Below the pieces are notes generated by a model that was given only the letters and a program-made list of their open reading frames with translations, was not told the DNA's origin and did no database searches. Of a DNA stretch of 64,000 nt, positions 50,679 through 58,987 are shown piece by piece. The stretch lies in assembly GCA_963843535.1 (NCBI GenBank), contig CAWJKU010000004.1:682001-746000 (forward strand). The letters run 5' to 3'. The stretch's first letter is position 1, and every line of letters begins with the position of its first letter. This stretch comes from CAVUNY01 sp963843535. Lineage in GTDB: Bacteria; Chloroflexota; Anaerolineae; Anaerolineales; Anaerolineaceae. A program made the translations under genes and the position numbers.

Positions 50679-51785
50679 CTATATCAAGAACTTGTAGATG
50701 GTCGTTGACAGGTAAACGCTGCCCGGGTAGAGCGCGGTGGTTGGGAAGCTGGGCTGGTTGGGCGAATCGGGGAAGTGCTGCGTTTCCAGCGCCAGACCGT
50801 CCCCCTGCCGGTAAGCGCTGCGGCTGGGTCCGTAATTTTCCCCGTTAAGAAAATTGCCTGAGTAAAACTGGATGCCAGGTTCCGTGGTCCATACTTCCAT
50901 GCACCGTCCAGAGGCCGGTTCGCTTAATTCCGCGGCCTTGACCAGGGTTTGATCGGCCTGGGAAGGGCGTTCAATCACCCAGTTGTGATCGAACCCTTTC
51001 CCAAATACGACCTGGGGATGGTCTGAGCGGATATCCTCGCTGATCATCTTCGCTGTGCGGAAGTCAAACGGGGTACCTTCCACCGGGGCATGCTCGCCCA
51101 GGGGAATAGCGGTGGCATCCACCGGGGTGTAGCGGCTGGCGTTAAGCTGCAAGAGATGGTCGTAAATCGTGCCCGATCCTTCACCTGCCAGATTCCAATA
51201 CGAGTGGTTGGTCAGGTTGACGATGGTCGGCGCGTCGGTCGAGGCGCGGTATTCAATGCGCAGCTCGTTTTCGGCGGTCAGCAGGTAGGTCATGGAGACA
51301 TCCAGGCCGCCCGGGTAATTTTCTTCACCATCCGGGCTGAAATAGTGCAGCTCGATGCCTTTTTCGGTTGGGGTGTTAATTTCACGCGCCGTATCCCAGA
51401 CCCGCTTGTCAAACCCCCGCAGGCCGCCGTGCAGATGGTTCGGGCCGTCATTAGCTGCCAACTGGTAGGTTTTCCCAGCCAGGATGAACTTCCCGCGGGC
51501 GATGCGGTTGGCATACCGCCCGGCGACGCAGCCAAAGTAAGTGGTGCGAGTTTCGTAATTCAACAGGTTATCAAAACCCAGCACTACATTCTGAACCGCA
51601 CCATCGCGGTCCGGTACATCGACCGCCGTGATGATTCCGCCGAAGTTAATCACCCGCACCTGCATGCTGTTGGCATTGTCCAGGCTGTACTCGAAAATTG
51701 GCGCGCCAGTTTTCGTGGTTCCAAAGGGTCGTTTTTGCAAAGCAGCCTCCGTGCGGGGTTGGGGATTTTGAAGAACGTGATGCAT
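50679..51785 (-). CDS. galM: Aldose 1-epimerase (galactose mutarotase)
   Basis: A 368-aa beta-sandwich enzyme interconverting alpha and beta anomers of hexoses. NHLHGGLRGFDKRVW has the first active-site His, IVNLTNHSYWNLAG the second, and LALETQHFPDSPNQP the catalytic Glu. No signal peptide. No other Leloir genes are next to it. The IS982-type element ends 62 bases upstream of its start and may affect its promoter. Confidence 0.95.
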   Translation of the reverse strand: MHHVLQNPQPRTEAALQKRPFGTTKTGAPIFEYSLDNANSMQVRVINFGGIITAVDVPDRDGAVQNVVLGFDNLLNYETRTTYFGCVAGRYANRIARGKFILAGKTYQLAANDGPNHLHGGLRGFDKRVWDTAREINTPTEKGIELHYFSPDGEENYPGGLDVSMTYLLTAENELRIEYRASTDAPTIVNLTNHSYWNLAGEGSGTIYDHLLQLNASRYTPVDATAIPLGEHAPVEGTPFDFRTAKMISEDIRSDHPQVVFGKGFDHNWVIERPSQADQTLVKAAELSEPASGRCMEVWTTEPGIQFYSGNFLNGENYGPSRSAYRQGDGLALETQHFPDSPNQPSFPTTALYPGSVYLSTTIYKFLI

Positions 51786-51854
51786 TATGATTATAACAAG
51801 GTCCGCTCGATAGTATCCGTTCTGCTGGTATCCCCCTTGACAGAAGATTAGTTA

Positions 51855-52846
51855 ACCCAATGTGCGGGTTTAATCAGAGAGCAGGTCTGCAAAATGCAAA
51901 GGTGGCAAACCGGCTTGGATACAGCAAAACACGGCAAGAGAATGGCTCAAAATCTTACGCAACCAACGCGACAACAAATGCCAGGCATCTCTGGCCCATA
52001 CTTTCTTCGCATGAAACCGATCGGTCAATTGGCTGAAAACGGTCTCGATCCGATAACGCATATGAGACAAATAGCGTGGCCAGGGCTGCTTCTCACAACT
52101 TGCCTTCCTGTAAGGAGCCAGCAGTTGGATCCCATGCGCCATCAGATCCGCCGCCAGTTCCGGAGCCCAATAGTTGCGATCCGCCAAAGCCCAGCCTGCA
52201 GCCCCCTCCAAGACTTCCTTGGCCATTTCGAGGTCATGGATATTGGCCGGGGCCAGGCTGACGGCGCTGATTACACCTGGCCAGGACACCCGCACATGGG
52301 CCCGCAGGCCGAAAAAGGTTTGTCTTGCCACCTGATCATGACCAAAAGCGGTCCAGCCAGGGATCAGTTTCGAACGCGGCGCCCGGGCAAACCGGCAGAC
52401 AGGCACTGGGAGGCTATCGATCAGCGAAATCGCCGGGTCAAAATCCAATTGCGCCAAAACCCCTTGCCACAAATGATACTTGACGGCCCACAGATTGGCT
52501 GCTTGCCGGACAAAGGTCGTCCGGCTCACCTGCTGCAAGGCTGGAAACCAGTCTCGATAATACCGTCGAAAGTGCAAGTACAGCCCTTTATCAGTATCTA
52601 TGCCCAAGAATTCACCCATAATTTCCATGGTCAACACTTCGCTATCTCGCAAAGTCGGAGCTGGGCCGCGTTGCCTCAGAGATTTTCCCTTCAACCAATC
52701 ATCGATCAGGCAGAATATGGTGATCAGATATGTGGTAGTATCCATTTGGAGATCTCCTTACTAAAAAGTGATTGCTTGGTCGCATCACTCAAGGTAAGTT
52801 GATCTCCTTCGTTTGTCAAGGTGCTTTGGAAACTTGCACATTGGGT
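51855..52846 (-). mobile_element. IS982-family insertion sequence, apparently complete
   Basis: About 990 bp with terminal inverted repeats ACCCAATGTGC, extending to about 17 bp with two mismatches. TTAGTTAA occurs directly on both sides (51848-51855 and 52846-52853): an 8-bp target duplication if the ends start at CCC, or 6 bp (TAGTTA) if they start at ACCC as usual for IS982. One intact transposase gene inside. Clean ends suggest a fairly recent insertion. Confidence 0.88.
51870..52745 (-). CDS. IS982-family transposase
   Basis: A 291-aa DDE transposase with the three catalytic acids visible: Asp in LIDSLPVPVC, Asp in ADRNYWAPEL and Glu in RIETVFSQLTDRFHAKKV. The frame is complete and fills the element, stopping 15 bases inside one end, so it may be active. 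Starts at ATG 52745 with GGAGAT ahead. Confidence 0.93.
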   Translation of the reverse strand: MDTTTYLITIFCLIDDWLKGKSLRQRGPAPTLRDSEVLTMEIMGEFLGIDTDKGLYLHFRRYYRDWFPALQQVSRTTFVRQAANLWAVKYHLWQGVLAQLDFDPAISLIDSLPVPVCRFARAPRSKLIPGWTAFGHDQVARQTFFGLRAHVRVSWPGVISAVSLAPANIHDLEMAKEVLEGAAGWALADRNYWAPELAADLMAHGIQLLAPYRKASCEKQPWPRYLSHMRYRIETVFSQLTDRFHAKKVWARDAWHLLSRWLRKILSHSLAVFCCIQAGLPPLHFADLLSD

Positions 52847-52921
52847 TAGTTAACCAAATTTGACATAAATATAACAATATTTATGATATTGATTTATAAT
52901 TCAACTACCAGGTAGAAACCA

Positions 52922-53881
52922 ATGACCGTCGCGTTTGACTGTCCCCAATGCGGTGCACCGCTCAGTTTCGAACCCAAGCCGGGCGATGAAACCGTGGAAT
53001 GCTCTTACTGCCACGAAACAGTCATTATCCCCAAAGATCTGCGCATCAAAAAACCTAAGGCGGTGGTTGAACGGAGAACGCCAGAGCAACCCAAACCGCG
53101 GAATTGGGTGGTCACGACTTTTGCATGGATTGGCTTCGTCGCAGTATTTATGATCATTCTTGCCATCGTCGTCCCTTCGGATCAGCCCGCGGATGATCTT
53201 TCCACAGATACCCCGTCTTTCGACACGAGAAGCGCCACTCTCGAGGCTAAAGCTACCGTTGACGCGCTCCAGCCCATTCTCAAATTGGAGCAAAGCTGGC
53301 CGGCCAGTTTCACGGAAAATTTTTTGGATAACAGCCACGCCTGGCAAACCGGCGATGTGCGCGACAGCTATATCACCGGCAACCGGAGTATCAGCGACGG
53401 CGCCTATTCATGGAATGTCACCAGCGTCCAGAGTGCGTTCGATTACTCTTTCCCTGATATTCCGGACCAAAAAGACTTCTATGCCAGCGTGGATATGAAA
53501 TTAATTAATATGCCGGATGATCCCGATGCCGACGCTGGGATGGTCTTTCACTACAACAGCATAGATCGAACCTGGTACTACTTCTCGGTAAATGACAGGG
53601 GGCAGTATTATTTTGGCTGGTACAACGGGAAGGATTGGAATTCCTTAATCCCTGAGACCGGTTCTGATGCCATCCATCCTGGACAGACCAACCGGCTCAC
53701 GGTGGGTGTCAAGGGTTCGCAATTTATCTTCCTGATCAACGGTCAGATGGTCGATTATTTCATGGACGATCACCTGAAATCCGGCAGCCTCGGTGTGGCG
53801 ATCAACCTTCCAAAAACAAACGAAAAAGCCGCAGTTTCATTCGCCAATTTTTCGGTTTTATCCCCCGCGAAAAATCCATAA
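52922..53881 (+). CDS. Zinc-ribbon, membrane-anchored protein with lectin/LamG-like domain
   Basis: A 319-aa protein. N-terminal cytosolic zinc ribbon CPQCGAPL ... CSYCHETV (about 7-38), a single transmembrane segment (about 63-82) and an external domain (about 125-315) with FTENFLDNSHAWQTGD, AGMVFHYNSIDRTWYYF and GKDWNSL patterns, like the concanavalin/DUF1080-type beta-sandwiches common in Chloroflexota. A sensor-like layout; no enzyme residues recognised. It starts 75 bases beyond the IS. Confidence 0.75.
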   Translation: MTVAFDCPQCGAPLSFEPKPGDETVECSYCHETVIIPKDLRIKKPKAVVERRTPEQPKPRNWVVTTFAWIGFVAVFMIILAIVVPSDQPADDLSTDTPSFDTRSATLEAKATVDALQPILKLEQSWPASFTENFLDNSHAWQTGDVRDSYITGNRSISDGAYSWNVTSVQSAFDYSFPDIPDQKDFYASVDMKLINMPDDPDADAGMVFHYNSIDRTWYYFSVNDRGQYYFGWYNGKDWNSLIPETGSDAIHPGQTNRLTVGVKGSQFIFLINGQMVDYFMDDHLKSGSLGVAINLPKTNEKAAVSFANFSVLSPAKNP

Positions 53882-53900
53882 ATACTTTGTATGATGTTTC

Positions 53901-53939
53901 GTGGAGTTTTGGCGAGGCGAAGCCTCGCCAAAACTCCAC
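53901..53939. repeat. 18-bp perfect hairpin, GGC-GAA-GCC apex
   Basis: Arm GTGGAGTTTTGGCGAGGC, loop GAA, perfect complement, 19 bases after the stop of the zinc-ribbon protein. The arm resembles that of the palindrome at 56479-56517 (TGGAG, then TTTTG, then CG). Confidence 0.8.
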
Positions 53940-54000
53940 ATCACTACATCGGTTTACGAGCTCCGCGATTCCGCGAACGGTTTATGAACAAAATGAATAC

Positions 54001-54081
54001 TTACCGCCGCATCTCGTCCAGCCGCCGCTGCAGGTAGGCGCGTTCGGCGCCGTTGGCGTACATTAACAGCATGTACTTCAT
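54001..54081 (-). pseudogene. Deletion scar: YCII-protein start fused to ECF42 sigma-factor end
   Basis: A 26-codon frame with a good ribosome site (AGGAG, 6-7 bases before ATG 54081). Its first nine residues, MKYMLLMYA, look like the start of a YCII/DGPF protein; the remaining NGAERAYLQRRLDEMRR looks like the last residues of an ECF42-type sigma factor. YCII genes usually precede ECF42 genes, so one deletion between them would give exactly this. Based on short matches recalled from the families. Confidence 0.5.
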
Positions 54082-54300
54082 GATTGTGCTCCTTGTGTAT
54101 AGATTGTCGATCATTTTGATCTTCTATACAAACGTCGCACAGGATACCGCCAAAATGACAGGCCGGAAGAAACTCTTAACTGATTCTCATAATCGCTGCT
54201 GATCCTACCTGTTACGCCTGGATAGCTCGATATAATTGGGAAATTTCCTAAAATTGGGATAATATTTGATAGAAAGTATTTCATCAAGGAGGTCATCGTC

Positions 54301-55332
54301 ATGGAATATCGCCTCTTAGGGAAATCTGGCTTAAAAGTCCCGGTGCTCAGCCTGGGTACCGCCACCTTTGGCGGCAAGGATACCTTCTTCAACACGTTCA
54401 AAGCTACCGAGGTTGCCGCAGCCACTCGCCTGGTAGATATCTGTCTGGATGAGGGGTTAACGATGTTTGATTCCGCGGACACTTACTGCGGAGGCGCGTC
54501 GGAGCAGATACTCGGACAGGCTATTAAAGGCCGGCGCGACCAGGTGCTGATCTCCACCAAGGCGACCTTCAGCAACGGTCCTGGCCCGAATGACGTTGGT
54601 TCCTCGCGTTTCCATCTCATCCGGTCCGTCGAGGAGAGCCTGCGCCGGCTGCAGACCGACTACATTGACCTCTTCCAGTTGCACGGCTTCGATGCCCAGA
54701 CCCCGGTAGAGGAAACCATCCGCGCACTCGATGATATGGTCCAAGCCGGAAAGATCCTCTATACGGGCTGCTCGAACTTTTCTGGCTGGCAGCTGATGAA
54801 ATCATTGGCGGTTTCAGAACGTTACGGTTGGACCCGCCACGTGGTCCACCAGGCCTATTATTCCCTGGTTGGCCGCGAGTACGAGTGGGAGCTCATGCCG
54901 CTGGCGGTAGACCAGAATGTCGCCACGATGGTCTGGAGCCCGTTAGGCTGGGGACGCCTGACCGGCCGGATCCGGCGCGGCCAGCCCCTGCCCGAAGACA
55001 GCCGCCTGCGCAGTCAAAGGGCATTCGATAAGGGCCCGCAGGTGCCTGAAGAAAGGCTTTACAGGGTTGTCGACGCATTGGAAACTGTGGCACAGCAAAC
55101 CGGCAAAACCATCCCGCAAATTGCTCTCAACTGGCTGCTCGCCCGCCCTACCGTTACTTCACTGATTATCGGCGCACACAGTGAAGACCAGCTCCGCGAA
55201 AACATCGCAGCCACCGTTTGGAGCCTGGCCCCTGAGCATGTCGCCCTGTTAGATGAAGCCAGCGCACAGCCGAAAATCTACCCCTACTGGCACCAATCCG
55301 GCTTTTCCCGCAATCCTTCTCCGGTAAACTAA
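54301..55332 (+). CDS. Aldo/keto reductase
   Basis: A 343-aa reductase of the AKR superfamily, KCNAB/YghZ-like. MFDSADTYCGG (Asp, Tyr), LISTKATF (Lys) and LFQLHGFD (His) give the catalytic tetrad; SLIIGAHSEDQLRENI is the C-terminal NADPH-binding segment. AAGGAGG lies 8 bases before ATG. Distinct from the reductase at 36767. Confidence 0.93.
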   Translation: MEYRLLGKSGLKVPVLSLGTATFGGKDTFFNTFKATEVAAATRLVDICLDEGLTMFDSADTYCGGASEQILGQAIKGRRDQVLISTKATFSNGPGPNDVGSSRFHLIRSVEESLRRLQTDYIDLFQLHGFDAQTPVEETIRALDDMVQAGKILYTGCSNFSGWQLMKSLAVSERYGWTRHVVHQAYYSLVGREYEWELMPLAVDQNVATMVWSPLGWGRLTGRIRRGQPLPEDSRLRSQRAFDKGPQVPEERLYRVVDALETVAQQTGKTIPQIALNWLLARPTVTSLIIGAHSEDQLRENIAATVWSLAPEHVALLDEASAQPKIYPYWHQSGFSRNPSPVN

Positions 55333-55500
55333 AAAGTGGTTTCTTCCCGTTGACCGCAGATATTGGGGCAGGTCAATATTACCTCCAGCTACCGAGCGAA
55401 CCAAAGCCGCCCTGATCTGGGCTTTATTGAGAAATGGGCCGGGCGAATGGGATTAACCGCCATCTGGAATGAGTTAATCGCGGATATCGGAGGGCAGTCG

Positions 55501-56163
55501 CTAATTTTCCGGGAATATTTTTACGATCTTGTTCATTAACCCGAGGGTGTTAGGCCCGAAGAAATCCCCGGTTAATGGGTTAATGTTGGAGCGCATGTTG
55601 TACATCAAGCCCATGCGGCGCGTTCGCTCCTCAGGCTCGGGAACCATCACCATCTCATCGACTGCGACATGCACCACGCGAGCGAGCAAAATTTGCCAGC
55701 TGCTGCCCTCGCGGACCGGATGGTCCCACTCTAGACGACATTCGAGGTTGAAAAAACATTCGGCGATGCGCGGCGCGTTGACCAGCTGAGCCTGTTCGAG
55801 GGTAAAACCGGAATCGGATATCTCATCGTTCTCCAATCCATTTTGAGCGATCGTCTCGAAGCACGCCTTACGGTCCTTAAATGAAGGGTAATTCACGCAG
55901 AATTCAGCGGTGCGTTGAATGTCTGCGAAGGTATGGGTATTGTCCAATAAGGCCAGAAGGAATGAGTAGTTGTTGCGGTCTCCGACCGGAAATCCCCAAG
56001 AGTGCAGGTTGGCATTGGGCTTGCCGTTTTCTTTGAATGTGGTGACCAGAAAAATTGGATTAGGAACGGTGATGATGTATTCCAACCAGGAAAAGACATC
56101 ATACTTGCCGGGCCAATCCTCGATCAAGTAATCCGGTTGGGCTATACCAAGTTCGTGTTTCAT
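55501..56163 (-). CDS. Flavin reductase-like FMN-binding protein
   Basis: A 220-aa split-barrel flavoprotein of the flavin_reduct family. PNPIFLVTTFKENGKPNANLHSW and FADIQRTAEFCVNYPS are characteristic, and LARVVHVAVDEMV fits the later strand. Members reduce flavin with NAD(P)H or carry FMN in other redox roles. Its start, ATG 56163, lacks a strong ribosome site. It is divergent from the broken FAD monooxygenase, with which it might have worked as a reductase partner; that is only suggested by position. Confidence 0.85.
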   Translation of the reverse strand: MKHELGIAQPDYLIEDWPGKYDVFSWLEYIITVPNPIFLVTTFKENGKPNANLHSWGFPVGDRNNYSFLLALLDNTHTFADIQRTAEFCVNYPSFKDRKACFETIAQNGLENDEISDSGFTLEQAQLVNAPRIAECFFNLECRLEWDHPVREGSSWQILLARVVHVAVDEMVMVPEPEERTRRMGLMYNMRSNINPLTGDFFGPNTLGLMNKIVKIFPEN

Positions 56164-56633
56164 TTGTTACCTCACTCAGGCAGTGAAAAGAGTGGAAGCA
56201 GGGGCAGGAAATGTTGCTTTGTTCCAACAGCAAGTCGGTAATTAATTATAGGTCACCTGGGCCGTTATTTCAGACGCAGCAAGTTCGCCAATCTACTCAT
56301 TGACCAACATCATTATGCCACTCAAGCTTTGGGTTATCGTCAAGCGGCTCCACTGCTCGTAAACCTGGACCGACAAGCGTTTGGCCGCAGATTTTGTATT
56401 TAACGTGAGTTCGGGTTAGTAGAAAAACCCATCCCCCAACCCCCTTCCCTGCTGGGAAGGGGGCAAAATCAAGAGGTTTGGAGATTTTGACGCCCTTCCA
56501 GGGCGTCAAAATCTCCAGGTTCCTCTTCCTCCCCTCCCATTTGGGAGGGGCTGGGGGTGGGCGCTCTTATCCCGTATTGACGTTATTTATGTCGATAAAT
56601 TTGATTTACAATATATTCTTTATTGGAGGTGTC
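56164..56633. other. Gene-free 470-base region with palindromes
   Basis: No coding sequence is supported. Bases 56427-56562 form a composite imperfect palindrome; 56164-56426 show nothing recognisable. Confidence 0.6.
56427..56562. repeat. Composite palindrome: central hairpin flanked by inverted G/C-rich hairpins
   Basis: Centre: an 18-bp perfect stem (56479-56517; arm begins TGGAGATTTTGACG) with loop TCC. Left: a 10-bp hairpin CCCCCTTCCC/GGGAAGGGGG (56440-56463) preceded by CCCATCCCCCAA. Right: CCCCTCCCA/TGGGAGGGG (56531-56550) followed by CTGGGGGTGGGC, which is close to the inverse of the left flank. Together they could form one large cruciform. Confidence 0.65.
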
Positions 56634-57765
56634 GTGCCAGAAGTAAAAATTATAATTGTTGGCGGCGGCCCGGCGGGGCTAACCACTGCCGGGGCATTGA
56701 AACAGATTGGACTTGAGTCAACCATCCTCGATAGATCCGACCGAATCGGCCAGTCCTGGGAAGAACGCTATGACCGCCTGCACCTGCATACCGTGCGCGC
56801 GTATTCTGGATTGGCGCATTTCCCGATCCCGCGCACGTTGCCAAAATATGTATCCAAGGACCAGTATGCCGGCTACCTGCGCGACTACGCAACCCACTTT
56901 AGCCTGCAGGTGGTTCCGCGCACGCTAGCCCGGCGCGTGCGGCAGGGCAAAATGGAAGGGCGATCCAGCTGGATCGTAGATGCTGGATCTGAAACCTGGT
57001 TTACGCGGGTGGTGGTGATTTCCACCGGGCAGTACAGCCTGCCTATCAGCCCGGATTGGCCCGGCCTTTCGCGGTTTGGGGGAGTGCTGATGCACTCCGC
57101 AAAATTCCGCAGCGGGCGAGCATTCCAGGGGCAGCATGTGCTGGTCATCGGCGCTGGCAACAGCGGCATGGAAATAGCGGCCGACCTGGTCGAGCAGCGG
57201 GCTCTGCGGGTGGCAATCAGCGTGCGGTCTGGGCCGCCGATCGTCCCCCGTGACCTGTTGGGTGTCCCAGCCCAGGTATTTGGCATTTTGATGAACTCTT
57301 TCCCGCCGGCATTGAGTGACGGCGTGGGGCAGGCACTTTCACGCCTGGCTTTAGGCGACCTGAGCCGGTATGGACTGCCAGCTCCGAGCTGGAGGGCTTT
57401 CAGTTCACACCGCACGCCGGTGATTGACGTTGGCTTTGTGTCGGCGCTTAAGGAGGGAAAAATCGATGTACGGCCGGCAGTCGAGTTCTTTCACCACCAA
57501 TGGGGTGATCTTCGCGGATCAGCATGAGGAGGCGTTCGATACGGTGGTCCTGGCAACCGGCTTTCGCTCAGGCCTGGAACAGCTGTTGGAACCGGATGGG
57601 CTGATCGATAAGCATGGGATGCCCTTTACTCCCTCCGGCGCGCCGACCTCATGCCCGGGCCTGTATTTTATGGGGTATTTTGACTCATTGCGTGGATTTC
57701 TGTATGAGTCTAACCTGGCTTCACGCCGCCTGGCGCGAGAAATCAAGGCGAGTATGGAGTTATAA
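56634..57765 (+). pseudogene. CzcO/YUCCA-like FAD monooxygenase, frameshifted
   Basis: An otherwise complete flavin monooxygenase. FAD loop IIIVGGGPAGLTTAG, RLHLHTVRAYSGLAHFP, the NADPH loop VLVIGAGNSGMEIAADL and VVLATGFRSGL are present. The first frame runs to 57527 and the rest continues in another frame from about 57490: removing one T from the TTT at 57489-57491 restores a continuous protein of about 376 aa. GTG 56634 after GGAGGT was taken as start; ATG 56589 is possible. Either a true inactivating mutation or a sequence error. Confidence 0.8.
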
Positions 57766-57803
57766 GGGGGGCAGTTTTTTAGTAATAACTGGCAGGAGTA
57801 AAG

Positions 57804-58895
57804 CTAGCGAGCGCAGCGGAAACCGAGGCTGTCGTTGCGCGCGGAAGGGGGGTCCCAGTTGCGGTACGTGGACCGGACGTACCAACCTTCATCATGCCAG
57901 GCGCCTCCGCGAAAAACTCGCGACTCCCCGCTGTACGCCCCCTTGGGGTTCGCCCTGGGGTTTTGGTTCAGGTAGCTCGAAGAATACCAGTCCGCCGTCC
58001 ATTCCCACACGTTGCCGGCGAGGTCGGAACAGCCGTAAGGGCTGTCGCCTTGCGGGCTGAAGCGCAGGACCGGGGTGATACCCTGGTAGATCAGGTTAAA
58101 GTTGCACAGGTGGCCGTCCGGTTCTTGATCGCCCCAGGGGTAAGCGCGCCCATCGGTCCCACGCGCAGCCTTTTCCCATTCAGCTTCGGTCGGCAGGCGC
58201 ACCGGCTGCCCGCTGGCCTGGGACGCCCAGGCGCAGAAAGCGGCCGCATCGATCCAGCTCACGTTGACCACCGGGAAGTCGTCTTTGCCTTCCGGCATTT
58301 TTGCCGTAAACGGATAATGCGCTGCCTTGAGAAAAACTTTGAACTGGGCGTTGGTGACCGGGTGTTTGCCGATCCAATATTCGTCCAGGTGCACCTGCCA
58401 GTTCTGTTCGCCGTACAAAAACACACCCGCCCGAACCTGGACCAGGATCATCTCGACGCCGGGGGCCAGGGCCAGCTTGAGCTCAACACCCTTGGGAGCG
58501 GTTGGTCCCGGACGGCGGGCGGTCTGCTCCCAGCGCAGGTATTCTTCCTCTGCGCGCCGCCGGGCGGTCTCAGCCTGCGCCTCTCGTTCTCGCTGTTCCG
58601 CCGCGTAGCGAGACTCCGCTTCGGCCTGTTCCCGGGCGCGGCGCTCTTTTTCCTCTCTGACAGATGCCGAGGATTGCGCAAATCGTTCGCGATCGTACAA
58701 CGCTCGCCTGGTCGGGTTCCCCAGCACTTCATAAGCGGCGTTGATTTCCTTTATTTTTTCCTCCGCTTTGGCTTTTAATTCAGGGCTGGGAAATTTATCG
58801 GGATGCCACGCATGCACCATGAAGCGGTACTGGTCCTTGATATTCTCCAGGGTAGCTTCTGTCGAGACATCCAGAATGGTGTAGAGGTCTTTCAT
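57804..58895 (-). CDS. DnaJ-domain / formylglycine-generating-enzyme-like fusion
   Basis: A 363-aa protein. J domain (about 1-70) with intact HPD in MVHAWHPDKF and LGNPTRRALYDRERF; a charged coiled coil (about 70-125) rich in Glu/Arg; then an FGE-sulfatase (SUMF1) domain (about 135-363) with YWIGKHPVTNAQFKVFL, VNVSWIDAAAFCAWAS, RLPTEAEWEKAARG, DLAGNVWEWTADW and RVFRGGAWHDEGW. Most bacterial proteins of this fold are not formylglycine generators; the Cys pair of true FGE was not recognised. The J domain implies an Hsp70 partner. No signal peptide, so cytosolic. Confidence 0.87.
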   Translation of the reverse strand: MKDLYTILDVSTEATLENIKDQYRFMVHAWHPDKFPSPELKAKAEEKIKEINAAYEVLGNPTRRALYDRERFAQSSASVREEKERRAREQAEAESRYAAEQREREAQAETARRRAEEEYLRWEQTARRPGPTAPKGVELKLALAPGVEMILVQVRAGVFLYGEQNWQVHLDEYWIGKHPVTNAQFKVFLKAAHYPFTAKMPEGKDDFPVVNVSWIDAAAFCAWASQASGQPVRLPTEAEWEKAARGTDGRAYPWGDQEPDGHLCNFNLIYQGITPVLRFSPQGDSPYGCSDLAGNVWEWTADWYSSSYLNQNPRANPKGAYSGESRVFRGGAWHDEGWYVRSTYRNWDPPSARNDSLGFRCAR

Positions 58896-58987
58896 CTGGC
58901 AAATTATACTAGCACTTACAATCTAAATGTTTCGGTAATTAGCATTTTCCCTTTGCCCGCGCCGGCTCATGTTGATCGGCCCACTTG

